DNA of 64,000 bases, taken from the NCBI GenBank assembly GCA_039922495.1, contig JBDTEO010000037.1, positions 1-64,000 of the forward strand, read 5' to 3'. This DNA is from JALYYC01 sp039922495 (GTDB taxonomy: Bacteria > Chloroflexota > Dormibacteria > CF-121). Made by a program: the position numbers and the translations under genes. Below the pieces are notes generated by a model, which saw only the letters and a list, made by a program, of their open reading frames with translations, searched no databases and was not told the DNA's origin. This document shows, piece after piece, positions 15,983 through 25,293 of this stretch. Numbering within the stretch: position 1 is the stretch's first letter; each line of letters opens with the position of its first letter.

Positions 15983-18181
15983 CTACCCGACCCACTTGTG
16001 CCAGACGCCGTTGTCGATTCCTCGGGCGACGACGTCGATCCGGCCAGGCCCCCAGGAAACGGCTCCCGGGTCGCTCGTAAGCTGGCCGCCCCACGGTTCC
16101 CAAGAACTCCACGCGGTGCCGTCCCACGACCGGCGCCAGAGCTGCTGGTCCACCCCGACCACGAAGACGTCCAACCGTCCACTCGCCCAGGAGGCCACGT
16201 CCGGTCCGGTGCCGAGCCTCCCGCCGAGCGCCTGCCACGCATTCCACTGCTGCCCGTCCCACCAGGTATGGCTCAACTGGTTGTCACCCTGGCGGCTGAA
16301 GACGTCGATACGATTGGCTGCCCAGGACACGGCCCCCGCATCAGCGGTCATGTTGCCGCCAAGCGATTGCCAGGCGCTCCACGCGGTGCCATCCCACCAC
16401 TTGTGCCAGAGCCCGTTGTCGCCGCCCCGGACGAAGACATCAAGCCGGCCGCTGGCCCAGGAGCTGATGTCGGCGCCCGCCGTCAGCACGCCGCCTAGCG
16501 GTTGCCAGCCACTCCAGCCGGTACCGTCCCACCACTTGTGCCAGAGCTGGTCGTCGCCGCCGCGCACCACCACGTCGAGACGGTTGACGCCCCAGGCGAC
16601 TGCCCCCGGATCTCCGACCAGGTAGCCGCCCAGGTTCTCCCAGGGATGCCAGCTGCCGTCGTAGTACTTGTGCTCCAGCTCGTGATTCGCGCCCGCCGCG
16701 AAGACGTCGAGCCGGCCGGGTCCCCACGACGCCACGTCAGGGCCCGAGGTATTCGTCCCGCCCTGGGGCTCCCAATCGCTGGCCAGCGAGCGATAGGCGA
16801 CGACCCTGTTGTTGGCGCCGACGTAGACCTGGCCGCCGCCCGCCGAAGGCGTCGAGAAGGTCATCGCACTGCCAACGTTGTCGTGGAACCTGACCGAGCC
16901 ATCGGCGTTGAGCGCGTAGACGTCACCACTGGGTGGATCGATATTCCAGATGGACCCACCGGCAATGATTGGCGCCCCCGCGTAGCTCTCCGTCGGGCCA
17001 TGCCATGACGGCGCGGCAATCGCCGGGGTTGCGGTCCCGACGCCTGTGAGCTGGACCGCGACGATTCCGTCCTTGCAGGGGATGTAGACGCGCTGGGCGC
17101 CGCTGTTGTAGGCGAGGCCGCCGAAGGCCGCGTCGCCGGTTTGCGTGCAGACGCGACGGGTGGAGAGCGCCGTTTGATGGTTTGCCCCCCCTGGCGAGGC
17201 CTGGCTCAGGATGTACCCGATGCCTTCTTTCCCGACCTGGAAAGCCAATTGTGCCATCAGCAGTGTCGGCCCCATCGAGCCGAGGTCCGTATCGCTGACA
17301 TTGAGCGTCCGCCAGTTGGAGGGCGCGAAGTAGTCCAGCAAGGCCAAGCCTGGCGACAACTTAAGGACGCTGTCGCCATAGTCAAAGGTGGTGCAACCGG
17401 CGGTCGGACAGCCGAACGTATTGCCACTTGTGACCCAGATGTTCCCACCGGCGTCGATCGACATTCCGTTTGCGCCCCAGAATCCGCCCGCGTTGCTTGC
17501 CACCGGGAGCACGAAGGATGTGATGGCTCCAGCGGCGGCGGCGGGGGCGCTCACGACCCAACCGCGATAGGTCCCGCAATCGCCGTTACGCCCGCCAAAT
17601 GGGATATACACGCGGCCGCCGCTCAGCGCCAGGGCGCCACGCTGGCCCTGGAAGACTTGATTGAACGAATAACCGGAAGCGGTGGGGAGAATCGACTGCT
17701 CCCACAGCTTGACGCCGGTATTCAGATTGACGGCCCAGAGCTCGTAGTGGATCGGGTTGGCATTGAGCAGGCCAACGGCGTACAGCGTGTTGGTGGCGGT
17801 GTCAATGACCGGTGTGCTGGTGATGCCGATCGGGCTGATTCCCCCGCACGTATATGGTGGGTTGGCGGGCGTGACCGCGGCACCTAGATTCAGGTGCGGC
17901 CAGACTTCCGCGCCGTTGGCCGCGTTGAGCGCATAGATGCTGTTGTTCTCGGTGGCCACCACGACGATGTTCGTGCCATTGGGGCCGCTGGCATAGAGCG
18001 GCTCGGCGAAGACATGCGAGTCGAGCACGCCCGAGGTCCAGGCCCGCGCGATCGGATTCGCGATGGCGGTCGAGTCGTTGCCGGCCCGCGTGTTATCGAG
18101 GTGATAGGTCGGCCAGGCCGCCGTCGAGTTCAGCGGCAGGAGCGCCAGTGCGGCAACGAACAGGAGGACCAGGCGGCGCAA
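15983..18181 (-). CDS. Secreted PQQ-like propeller protein with C-terminal six-repeat lectin propeller
   Basis: 732 residues: a signal peptide (LVLLFVAALALLPLNSTA), then a PQQ/BamB-like propeller at about 22-460 shown by NSIYALNAANGAEVW, LYAVG ... ELWAVNLNTGVKLWEQ, VYALNADGSVRF and GGQVYVGANNRVVAY. Six lectin repeats run at about 470-732 and end in NGVWHKWVG. PQQ-type repeats here probably serve binding or scaffolding; cofactor-binding dehydrogenase residues are not evident. The start is TTG 18181 (LRRLVLLFVAA). It sits between two other propeller genes with 26- and 34-base gaps, which suggests one transcript from 21071 to 13494. Confidence 0.78.
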   Translation of the reverse strand: MRRLVLLFVAALALLPLNSTAAWPTYHLDNTRAGNDSTAIANPIARAWTSGVLDSHVFAEPLYASGPNGTNIVVVATENNSIYALNAANGAEVWPHLNLGAAVTPANPPYTCGGISPIGITSTPVIDTATNTLYAVGLLNANPIHYELWAVNLNTGVKLWEQSILPTASGYSFNQVFQGQRGALALSGGRVYIPFGGRNGDCGTYRGWVVSAPAAAAGAITSFVLPVASNAGGFWGANGMSIDAGGNIWVTSGNTFGCPTAGCTTFDYGDSVLKLSPGLALLDYFAPSNWRTLNVSDTDLGSMGPTLLMAQLAFQVGKEGIGYILSQASPGGANHQTALSTRRVCTQTGDAAFGGLAYNSGAQRVYIPCKDGIVAVQLTGVGTATPAIAAPSWHGPTESYAGAPIIAGGSIWNIDPPSGDVYALNADGSVRFHDNVGSAMTFSTPSAGGGQVYVGANNRVVAYRSLASDWEPQGGTNTSGPDVASWGPGRLDVFAAGANHELEHKYYDGSWHPWENLGGYLVGDPGAVAWGVNRLDVVVRGGDDQLWHKWWDGTGWSGWQPLGGVLTAGADISSWASGRLDVFVRGGDNGLWHKWWDGTAWSAWQSLGGNMTADAGAVSWAANRIDVFSRQGDNQLSHTWWDGQQWNAWQALGGRLGTGPDVASWASGRLDVFVVGVDQQLWRRSWDGTAWSSWEPWGGQLTSDPGAVSWGPGRIDVVARGIDNGVWHKWVG

Positions 18182-18215
18182 GACGCCGATAATCTACAAC
18201 ATTGCGGCCGGACTA

Positions 18216-21071
18216 TCAGGGGGTGACGGTTTGGCGCTTGACGGTGCTGTCCGAGGCGCGCAAAAACACATCAACGGTGCTGCTATTGCGTTGCGAAACG
18301 GCCGAGGGGTCCGACAGCCAGGACCCGCCCAGCGATCCCCAGGCGCTCCAACCGGCGCCATTCCACACCTTCTGCATCAGGGCACCGCTGTTGTCCAGCG
18401 CAAACAGGTCGAGGCGGCCCAGCGCGGGCGAGGCCACCGCCGGTGAGGAAGCGAGCACACCGCCCTGGGGCTCCCATCCATTCCACCGCACGCCATCCCA
18501 CCAGCGATGCCACATCGCGTTGTCGATACCACGCGCGAAAACGTCGATCCGGTTCAGGCCCCAGGAGACCACGCCGGGATCCGACGTGAGCTGGCCGCCA
18601 TGCGCCTCCCAGCCGTTCCAGCGAACGCCATCCCACCAGCGGTGCCACAGGCCGCCACCGACGCCGACAGCAAAGACATCAAGGCGTCCAGCCGACCAGG
18701 AGGCGACTTCGGGAGCGGCGGTGAGCGTCCCGCCCTGCGGCTCCCAGCCGCTCCAGGCGTTCCCGCCCCACCATTTGTGCCAGAGCTGGTCATCGCCACC
18801 ACGGACGAAGACGTCGATCCGATTAAACCCCCATGACACCGCACCCGGGTCACCTTTGATGTAGCCGCCCAGCGATGACCAGCCGTGCCAGCTGCCGTCC
18901 CACCAGTTGTGGATCAGCGCGCCGTTGGCATCGCGGCTGAAGACGTCAAGACGGCCGGGGCCCCACGAGGTCGCGGCGATGCCGGCACTGACGGTGGTGC
19001 TCCCCAGGCTCTCGGCTCCAGCCCCGGTTCCAGTCAGCGACACATGGTCCGGTGCCCCAGCCTGGTAGTTGATGGTCAGGTCTCCAGGGCGGCTCCCGAG
19101 GGCCGCCGGTGTGAAGGTCACCCCGATTTGACACGACTGGTTCTGATGGATCGGGGCGGTGCAACCGGTGGCGGTGAAGTCCGAGCTGGGCGTCGCCGTG
19201 GTGCTGCTGACGACCAGGTCGGCGCTTCCAAGGTTGGTCACGGTGACCGACTTGGTCGACGCGGTGCCTGGTGCCTGACTCCCGAAGTCGAGAGTTGTGG
19301 GGCTCAGCGTATGGGATGCCTGGCCGGTTCCATCGAGCGGCAGGCTCTCAAACGGGTCGCCCGCCGCGTCGTTGACGGTCAGGGTGCCCTGCCTCGCGCT
19401 CGCCTGGGATGGGGTGAAGACGATCGCCACATCGCAGCTTGCGCCGGGGTTGATCGACCCGCCGCAGGTCGTGCCGCTTGCTTTGATCGAAAAGTCGCCG
19501 GTCGTTGCCAGGATCGGCGTGAAGCTGGTGGTACCGGTGTTGCCGAGATGCACCGTCTTGGGGCTGCTCGGCGTGTTCACGGTCTGCGGGCCGAAGTGGA
19601 GCGCTGTCGGGTCAAAGGTGGCGACTGGTCCGGCCCCGATCGCCGTCAGCGTGACCGTCTGCGTCGCCGGCGACGAGAGCGCGCCGGCATTGTCGGTGAC
19701 GGTCAGGCTTCCCGAGCGCGTCCCGGGGCGGCTCGGAATCGCGCTCACGCCAATTGCACAACTCGCACCCGCCTCAAGTCGGCTACCGCAGCCACTGGAT
19801 TGAATCGCAAAGTCGCCGGATATCACGACGCCGCTGAAGCTGAGCGGGCCGTTGCCCGTATTCGTCACCGTGACCGACTGCGGGTCACTCGGGGTGTTGA
19901 GCGGCAGGGGATGACTGAGGCTGCCGAAGGTCAAGCTGCTCGGGTTGACCGAGGCCTGTGGGACCGTCCCCGTCCCGGTCATCGAGACCGATTGCGGGCT
20001 CCCCGCGGCACTGTCGGTCAAGGTCAGCGTCCCGCTACGGGATCCCGCCACGCTTGGCGTGAACTGGACGGTTATCCGGCAGCTGGCCTGCGGCGTGGCG
20101 AGTCCGCTCGTGCAGCCATTGAGGTCGACCGCAAACTCGCTGGAGGAAGACCCGACGGCGATCGGCCCGATCGGCTGCGTCCCATTATTGGTCACCGTCA
20201 GCTCGACATCCCCGCCCGTCGTGCCCCGCACCTGCCCGCCAAACTCTAACGTGGCAGGATTAACGTCGACCGGGTACATCGGCTCGCCGGAAAGGACCGG
20301 CGCCGCGCAGGGGGCGAACGGGTCATGGCTGACGCCGGAGCACGGGTCCCCGGTCCGATCCAGGGTGAAGTGCGCGGTCTGGCCGGCCGGCACGATGGTG
20401 GTGTTATCGTCGGCGAAGGCCTGCGCCACGTTCTGAGCCGCGATGGTTCCGTTCGAGCCGTAGTAACTCAGCACCGCCTGGGGCTGTTCGACCGTGATGC
20501 CGCTGTTATTGGTGACATCGCCGCAGACGCTGTCGGACGAAATGCCGGCGGGGCAGGCGGTCAGAACGGCGGGGAGCCGCACCGCCGTCGATATCGCCGG
20601 TGCGAATGACGCCGCGTCGCCGACCGTGATCGAGGTCTGCGGATTGGCGGTGGCCCCAGTATAGGTGTCCGCGGAGCCCTGGAACTGCCACGTATCTTCG
20701 AAGGCTGCGGTGCTGTTCGGTGCCATGATCAGGAAGGATGCGTACGCCACCGAGCCCGCCCCGGCGACGTTGTTCAGCGTGTAGGGCACTCGCACATCGA
20801 ATGCTGGCAGCGGCCCGTTGTTGTGAAACTCGCCGATGATGTGGACGGTCCGCAGGGAGCCGGTCGATTCATCCCATTCGTTGATGGCACTGACCGTAAC
20901 GTTCGGGACCGTGGCTTGCACCGCCGAGGCGGGGCTGGCCCCGGCCAGGCTCGTCAGCTGAAGAGCGGCGGCCGTACCGCAGCCAAGGGCCATTCGCCGC
21001 CCGATTGAAAGGCGGGCAGGCAGGCGCAGGTGTGGCCACGGACGCACCGTGACATCGTGCCAGCCATCCAC
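18216..21071 (-). CDS. Secreted protein with four ASH/choice-of-anchor-D domains and C-terminal six-repeat lectin propeller
   Basis: 951 residues: a long basic N-terminus with a hydrophobic segment (about 25-50), an Ig-like N-terminal region and four tandem ASH-type domains of about 100 residues (about 265-680). Each domain shows (S/T)LxFG, VTVTNxG, FTP and SGTLTxTD motifs ending TGTG. The propeller (about 690-951) follows; its last blade is degenerate (STVDVFLRASDSTVKRQ). The ASH domains form a rigid stalk that would hold the lectin away from its N-terminal head. No catalytic domain is visible. The GTG start at 21071 is approximate; ATG 20996 (MALGCGTAAA) is an alternative just ahead of the hydrophobic core. 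Confidence 0.75.
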   Translation of the reverse strand: MDGWHDVTVRPWPHLRLPARLSIGRRMALGCGTAAALQLTSLAGASPASAVQATVPNVTVSAINEWDESTGSLRTVHIIGEFHNNGPLPAFDVRVPYTLNNVAGAGSVAYASFLIMAPNSTAAFEDTWQFQGSADTYTGATANPQTSITVGDAASFAPAISTAVRLPAVLTACPAGISSDSVCGDVTNNSGITVEQPQAVLSYYGSNGTIAAQNVAQAFADDNTTIVPAGQTAHFTLDRTGDPCSGVSHDPFAPCAAPVLSGEPMYPVDVNPATLEFGGQVRGTTGGDVELTVTNNGTQPIGPIAVGSSSSEFAVDLNGCTSGLATPQASCRITVQFTPSVAGSRSGTLTLTDSAAGSPQSVSMTGTGTVPQASVNPSSLTFGSLSHPLPLNTPSDPQSVTVTNTGNGPLSFSGVVISGDFAIQSSGCGSRLEAGASCAIGVSAIPSRPGTRSGSLTVTDNAGALSSPATQTVTLTAIGAGPVATFDPTALHFGPQTVNTPSSPKTVHLGNTGTTSFTPILATTGDFSIKASGTTCGGSINPGASCDVAIVFTPSQASARQGTLTVNDAAGDPFESLPLDGTGQASHTLSPTTLDFGSQAPGTASTKSVTVTNLGSADLVVSSTTATPSSDFTATGCTAPIHQNQSCQIGVTFTPAALGSRPGDLTINYQAGAPDHVSLTGTGAGAESLGSTTVSAGIAATSWGPGRLDVFSRDANGALIHNWWDGSWHGWSSLGGYIKGDPGAVSWGFNRIDVFVRGGDDQLWHKWWGGNAWSGWEPQGGTLTAAPEVASWSAGRLDVFAVGVGGGLWHRWWDGVRWNGWEAHGGQLTSDPGVVSWGLNRIDVFARGIDNAMWHRWWDGVRWNGWEPQGGVLASSPAVASPALGRLDLFALDNSGALMQKVWNGAGWSAWGSLGGSWLSDPSAVSQRNSSTVDVFLRASDSTVKRQTVTP

Positions 21072-21165
21072 CTCAGCGACAAGGCCCCCCGGGCCGGTTG
21101 GCTAGGCAGGCATCCTTGCCTGCATGGGCAATTCGGGCGAACCTTCGGGCAAGCGGCCGCCCGAG

Positions 21166-23358
21166 TTAGTCGAACCAGCGGTGGAGAACGGAGCCCGTCG
21201 GCCCATTCCCGAAGAGGTCGATCCGGCTATCGCCCCACGAAACGGCCGCAGGATCGGACGCGAGCTGCCCACCGAGCGATTCCCACGGGCCCCAGTTTCC
21301 GGCAAACCACAGGTGCCACAGCGCACCGTCCGTCCCCATCGCAAACACGTCGAGGCGGCCCAGGCCCCAGGATGAGGCAGCCGGACTCGTGGTCAGCTGG
21401 CCACCCAGAGATTGCCAGTATTGCCAGACCCCGGCATCGAACCACATGTGCCAGAGAGCCTGGTCTGTGCCCCGGATGAAGACGTCGAGCCGACCGGCTG
21501 CCCACGACACGGCAGCTGGGTCCCCGAGAAGCTGACCACCAAGCGATTGCCAGGGCTCCCAGCTCCCATCCCAGTACAGGTGCCAGAGCGCCCCATCGGT
21601 CCCGTGCGCGAACACGTCCAGCCGGCCCTGCGACCAGGAGGCCACCGCGGGCCCGCCCGCCAGTTGACCGCCCAGCCGTTCCCAGCTACCCCAGGCACGG
21701 CCGTCGTACCAACGATGCCAGAGGGCATTGTCGATGCCACGGGCGACGACATCGAGCCGGCCGGCGCTCCAGGACACCGCCGCGGGCCGCGAGGTGAGCT
21801 GGCCGCCCAGGCTCTCCCACCCGCGCCAGGCGGTCCCGTCCCACCATTTGTGCCAGAGCGCGTTGTCACCGCCGCGGACGAACAGATCGAGCCGGTTTGC
21901 GCCCCACGACGCGACGGCCGGCGAGGCGCTTGCCACTCCGCCGAGCGATTGCCAGCCGCTCCAACTTCCCATTCCGGACCCGGAAAGCGTGACCGACTGC
22001 GGACTATCGGGGGCGTTGTCGGTCAACCGGATCGTGCCGGAGCGCGGCGCGACGCTGCTCGGCGTAAATCTCACACTGATCGAGCAGCCCGCGCCGACGG
22101 CGAGGGTCGCCGGACAGGTATTCGTCTGCGCGAAGTCGCCGGTCGCGGCGACGGCCAGGTTCGCCAGCGGCAGCAGGCCGGTGTTGGTCACGGCGATGGT
22201 TTGCTTCGGGGCCGTGGTGTGAATCGCGACCGCGCCGAAATTAAGGCTCCGCGGGGCGAGGCTCGCGATTGGACCGCCACTCAGCGTCACGGAGTTCGAC
22301 GGGCTCGAAGCCGGACCCGCTCCCACGGTGTTGATTGCTGTCACGGTAAAGGTGTAGGTTGTGCCGTTTGTGAGGCCGCCAAGGGTGGCGCTCAGCAGCC
22401 CGCCGCCGACGGTAGCGGTCACCGGTCCCGGCGATGCGGTCACGATGTAGTTGGCGACGCCGCTCCCACCGTCAAAATCCGGGGCGCCCCAACTCACGGT
22501 GGCGGTCCCGTTGCCGGCGTTCGCGACAACGCCTTGCGGCGCGTGCGGAATCGGAAACTGTGCGTAGCCCGTCAGCCACAGGTTGCCGGCATCACTCGGC
22601 CAGGGGTCCGCGCCACTACCCCACCACCCCCATGGGTCGATCGCCGTCCAGTTCGAGGTGACGTAGACCCCGAAGTGCAGGTGCGGGCCGCTGCTGCACC
22701 CGGTGTTCCCGCTGAGGGCGATCACCTGTCCGCGCTGGATGGCCGCGCCGACCGCGACATAGATCTGCGAGAGGTGGGCGTAGCGCGTGCTCAGGCCATT
22801 CGGGTGATCGATGATGATGGTCTGGCCGAAACACGGATTGTTCGGATCCGTACCGGCGAGCCGCACGGTGCCGTCGCCGGCCGCCAGGACGTTCTCGTAG
22901 GCCAGCGCATAGTCCCAGCCGTTGTGGCCGTCGTAGTAGAGGTAATCGCCGCCGCCAGGGGTCTGGGCGTACCCGGAGCTGAAGCTCGGATCGACCCCGT
23001 TACTCCGAAGGCCCAGCGTCCCGTCGAATTCGCACACCCGGCCGTCGCTGGTGTAGTCGGGATTGCAGTGGTCAAACACCGAGGTGATCGAATGCCAGGT
23101 CGTGTATGGCCGGGTCAGGAACGCGTTCGAACTGGGTGCCATCGCGGCGCTCGAGGCGAGCCTGGTCCGCGCGGGCTTCTGGGCGGGCTCAGCCAGCAGC
23201 GGCGGGCGTAGGACGCCATTGCTGGTCTGCAACCCCGGCTCGAGCCCGGAATGCTCCGCTGGCACCGCCCCCGGGCGATCCACGGCCACCGCCTGTGACG
23301 TCACTGGCAGGCAGCAAAGAACGAGCGCGATCGCGGTAAAGCGTCGGAAAATCCCCAT
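21166..23358 (-). CDS. Secreted M23 peptidase with Fn3, ASH and six-repeat lectin propeller
   Basis: 730 residues: a signal peptide (about 1-25), then a LytM/M23 zinc endopeptidase domain with HNGWDYA (His/Asp ligands) and GPHLHFGV (HxH). This class cuts peptidoglycan cross-bridges or peptides. An Fn3 domain (APQGVVANAGNGTATVSWG ... TYTFTVTAIN), one ASH domain (LNFGAVAIHTT ... LSGSG) and six propeller repeats (about 470-730) follow. This is the clearest wall-acting enzyme of the family. Both zinc-ligand motifs are intact, so it should be active. It ends 95 bases before the ASH-lectin gene. Confidence 0.88.
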   Translation of the reverse strand: MGIFRRFTAIALVLCCLPVTSQAVAVDRPGAVPAEHSGLEPGLQTSNGVLRPPLLAEPAQKPARTRLASSAAMAPSSNAFLTRPYTTWHSITSVFDHCNPDYTSDGRVCEFDGTLGLRSNGVDPSFSSGYAQTPGGGDYLYYDGHNGWDYALAYENVLAAGDGTVRLAGTDPNNPCFGQTIIIDHPNGLSTRYAHLSQIYVAVGAAIQRGQVIALSGNTGCSSGPHLHFGVYVTSNWTAIDPWGWWGSGADPWPSDAGNLWLTGYAQFPIPHAPQGVVANAGNGTATVSWGAPDFDGGSGVANYIVTASPGPVTATVGGGLLSATLGGLTNGTTYTFTVTAINTVGAGPASSPSNSVTLSGGPIASLAPRSLNFGAVAIHTTAPKQTIAVTNTGLLPLANLAVAATGDFAQTNTCPATLAVGAGCSISVRFTPSSVAPRSGTIRLTDNAPDSPQSVTLSGSGMGSWSGWQSLGGVASASPAVASWGANRLDLFVRGGDNALWHKWWDGTAWRGWESLGGQLTSRPAAVSWSAGRLDVVARGIDNALWHRWYDGRAWGSWERLGGQLAGGPAVASWSQGRLDVFAHGTDGALWHLYWDGSWEPWQSLGGQLLGDPAAVSWAAGRLDVFIRGTDQALWHMWFDAGVWQYWQSLGGQLTTSPAASSWGLGRLDVFAMGTDGALWHLWFAGNWGPWESLGGQLASDPAAVSWGDSRIDLFGNGPTGSVLHRWFD

Positions 23359-23418
23359 GTGTGCGACGAGGGATTCTACGGACGTTGGGCCCGAAACCTG
23401 CGTCTTACGGGTTAAGAG

Positions 23419-25242
23419 TTATGTATGCGCCGTGTGGTTGGATTTGTTGATAGCGGGGACGGTTGACGACCCATTCTGGATCTCGGCCGAGGGCCGGCCG
23501 ACCAGGATGAGAATCGCGGCAAGAGCCAGCCCCGCCGTAAGCCCCGTCGGCCCGTTGAAGCCAGACCCAAGTCTTCGGACATCAACGAGGCTGTCCGGCG
23601 AGGGCGTCAGGACGACGTACACGACCAACATGAACGCGATCTGAAGCGCCGCCACGAGCAGCCCCAGCCTCGGCGAGATCGCGCAGAATGCGCATGTGGA
23701 GCCGCCGAACACCAGGAGCTCGAAGAGGTAGGTGCCCGAATGAGGGGCGGTGGCCGCGGGGCCAAAAAGGACGAGGCACCAGACCACCAGCCCGGAGCCG
23801 ATGCAGATCCATGACACGGCGCCGGCGACCAGGTCGCCTGGTAGAGGATGCCCCCTCGACCGCGTCCGCCAGATCCCAATCAACGCCGCTGGTAGGCCCA
23901 GCGCCATCAGCCCGACCATCGGCATGAACTTGAGAAACAGTTCCACTCGGAGTGCATCGGCTGACCGCCGGAGACGTTCCAACAGCGCCGGGCCTGGGTT
24001 CACAGCCGCGACCAGCGCATGGATCGCATCCAGGTCACTTCTCGGGTCGCCAGCCAGGTTGGTGAAGTTGAGGCGTTTGTTTTGGCCGGTCCCGACTAGA
24101 CCAGCGTGCTCATACCTATGCAGGATCGTCGAAAGGCTTCCATCCGAGGTGACGGCAACTTGCCCGGCCAGGTGCCACTTCAGCAGCCGATTGCCCGGGG
24201 GATCGTAGGCGTGCTGGAACCACATCCACGGCGCAAGGCAGAGCACGATGACGAGCCCCGCAGGGACCAGAAACCGGAGGCTGGGCACCCGCCGGAGGGC
24301 GAGCATCGTCAAGGCAATCGCCGCCAGGGCAAAGGCACTCCCCTCATGGCCCAGCATGGCGAAACCCGCGAGGGCGCCGCACCCCACGCCGGCAATCGCG
24401 TTCCCACGGATACCCCGATACCGGTGTGTCAGCAGGATCGCCGCCAGCAGCAGGAGAAAACCCGCCGGCAAAAGCTTCGGCCAGACGTAAAAACCGTTGA
24501 TGAGGAAGAAGCCGGACGCGACGGTCACCGCCACGCCCAGGACGCGGGCAAGGTGGCTGGCGCGACTCTCGATCAGGTAAATCCAGAGGCCGACGACACT
24601 AAAACATTGCAGGATTACGCTGAGCACTTCGTACTGCAAAGGCTCGCTGAACCAAAACAAGGGGTACTGGGCCACCACGTAACCGGCTTGCAATGGTGGC
24701 CGATCGCTGAAGAGCCAGTCGCCAAGAATGTGTGAGGGGAGCGGGCGGGTCGGTGCGTTCAGCGCCTGCGCAAACAGCAGCGGGATCAAGTTGTCACCGG
24801 GGAGGACATACGTGAAACGATTCCCGGAAACCTCCAGTGGGTGACCGAGGCCTCCGTACATAAAGCCGAGGCTGACCACGAATAGCGCGGCGAAGACCAC
24901 CAGCGCGCCCGGCACCCAGAGTCCTCGGATCAGTCTCACGGCCTCTGGGGTCAAGCGGCGCCATAGAACAAGGGTGGTCACCACCGCCGCGACCGGAAAT
25001 CCGTAGCTGAGGACATGGCCGGCCGCACTGCCGGCAAGGTAGACCCAGAACGCCAGGTATCCGTCTATCGCTGTCGCCAGGAAGGCTGCGATGACAAGAA
25101 GCGTTTGGCTTCGCACTGCGAGCCTGGCGGCGATGACGGCCCCGAGCAGGGCGGGGATTGCCAGAAGCGCCGAATGCAGGAGCACCAGCAATGCCAGCGT
25201 CGCTGTGTCTGACCAGCCGGCGTGGAAAGCAAGCTCTAACAC
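23419..25242 (-). CDS. Polytopic membrane protein, possibly GT-C type
   Basis: 607 residues with about twelve hydrophobic helices along its length. The DRPPLQAGY motif between helices in the first half resembles the acceptor/donor loop motifs of GT-C glycosyltransferases. A long soluble loop sits at about 365-450. No other family motif is recognised, so the enzyme call is tentative. The start is GTG 25242. It lies between the GH18 and M23 lectin-fusion genes on the same strand with gaps of about 50-60 bases, so it may be co-transcribed with them and could modify their products or the wall glycan. Confidence 0.6.
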   Translation of the reverse strand: MLELAFHAGWSDTATLALLVLLHSALLAIPALLGAVIAARLAVRSQTLLVIAAFLATAIDGYLAFWVYLAGSAAGHVLSYGFPVAAVVTTLVLWRRLTPEAVRLIRGLWVPGALVVFAALFVVSLGFMYGGLGHPLEVSGNRFTYVLPGDNLIPLLFAQALNAPTRPLPSHILGDWLFSDRPPLQAGYVVAQYPLFWFSEPLQYEVLSVILQCFSVVGLWIYLIESRASHLARVLGVAVTVASGFFLINGFYVWPKLLPAGFLLLLAAILLTHRYRGIRGNAIAGVGCGALAGFAMLGHEGSAFALAAIALTMLALRRVPSLRFLVPAGLVIVLCLAPWMWFQHAYDPPGNRLLKWHLAGQVAVTSDGSLSTILHRYEHAGLVGTGQNKRLNFTNLAGDPRSDLDAIHALVAAVNPGPALLERLRRSADALRVELFLKFMPMVGLMALGLPAALIGIWRTRSRGHPLPGDLVAGAVSWICIGSGLVVWCLVLFGPAATAPHSGTYLFELLVFGGSTCAFCAISPRLGLLVAALQIAFMLVVYVVLTPSPDSLVDVRRLGSGFNGPTGLTAGLALAAILILVGRPSAEIQNGSSTVPAINKSNHTAHT

Positions 25243-25293
25243 GGACGTCGCGGTTAGTTTGGCAGGACGCGCGTCGCTACGGCTGGGCTGCCG

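Noticed and set aside
15983..17580. Calling the PQQ-like propeller a quinoprotein dehydrogenase
   Set aside because: The repeats fit PQQ/BamB-like propellers, but no adjacent Cys pair or cofactor-ligand pattern of the dehydrogenases is visible.
21412..23211. Long ORF of 599 codons on the plus strand opposite the M23-lectin gene
   Set aside because: It is the antisense shadow of a gene with strong GC-rich third-position bias. The composition is Arg/Gly/Pro-rich with no motif, while the opposite strand has a full M23-lectin protein.
13494..23358. Repeated DNA pattern in the lectin genes as a CRISPR or satellite array
   Set aside because: The repeats are about 130 bases, in frame, diverged, and translate to regular propeller blades; they are coding repeats.
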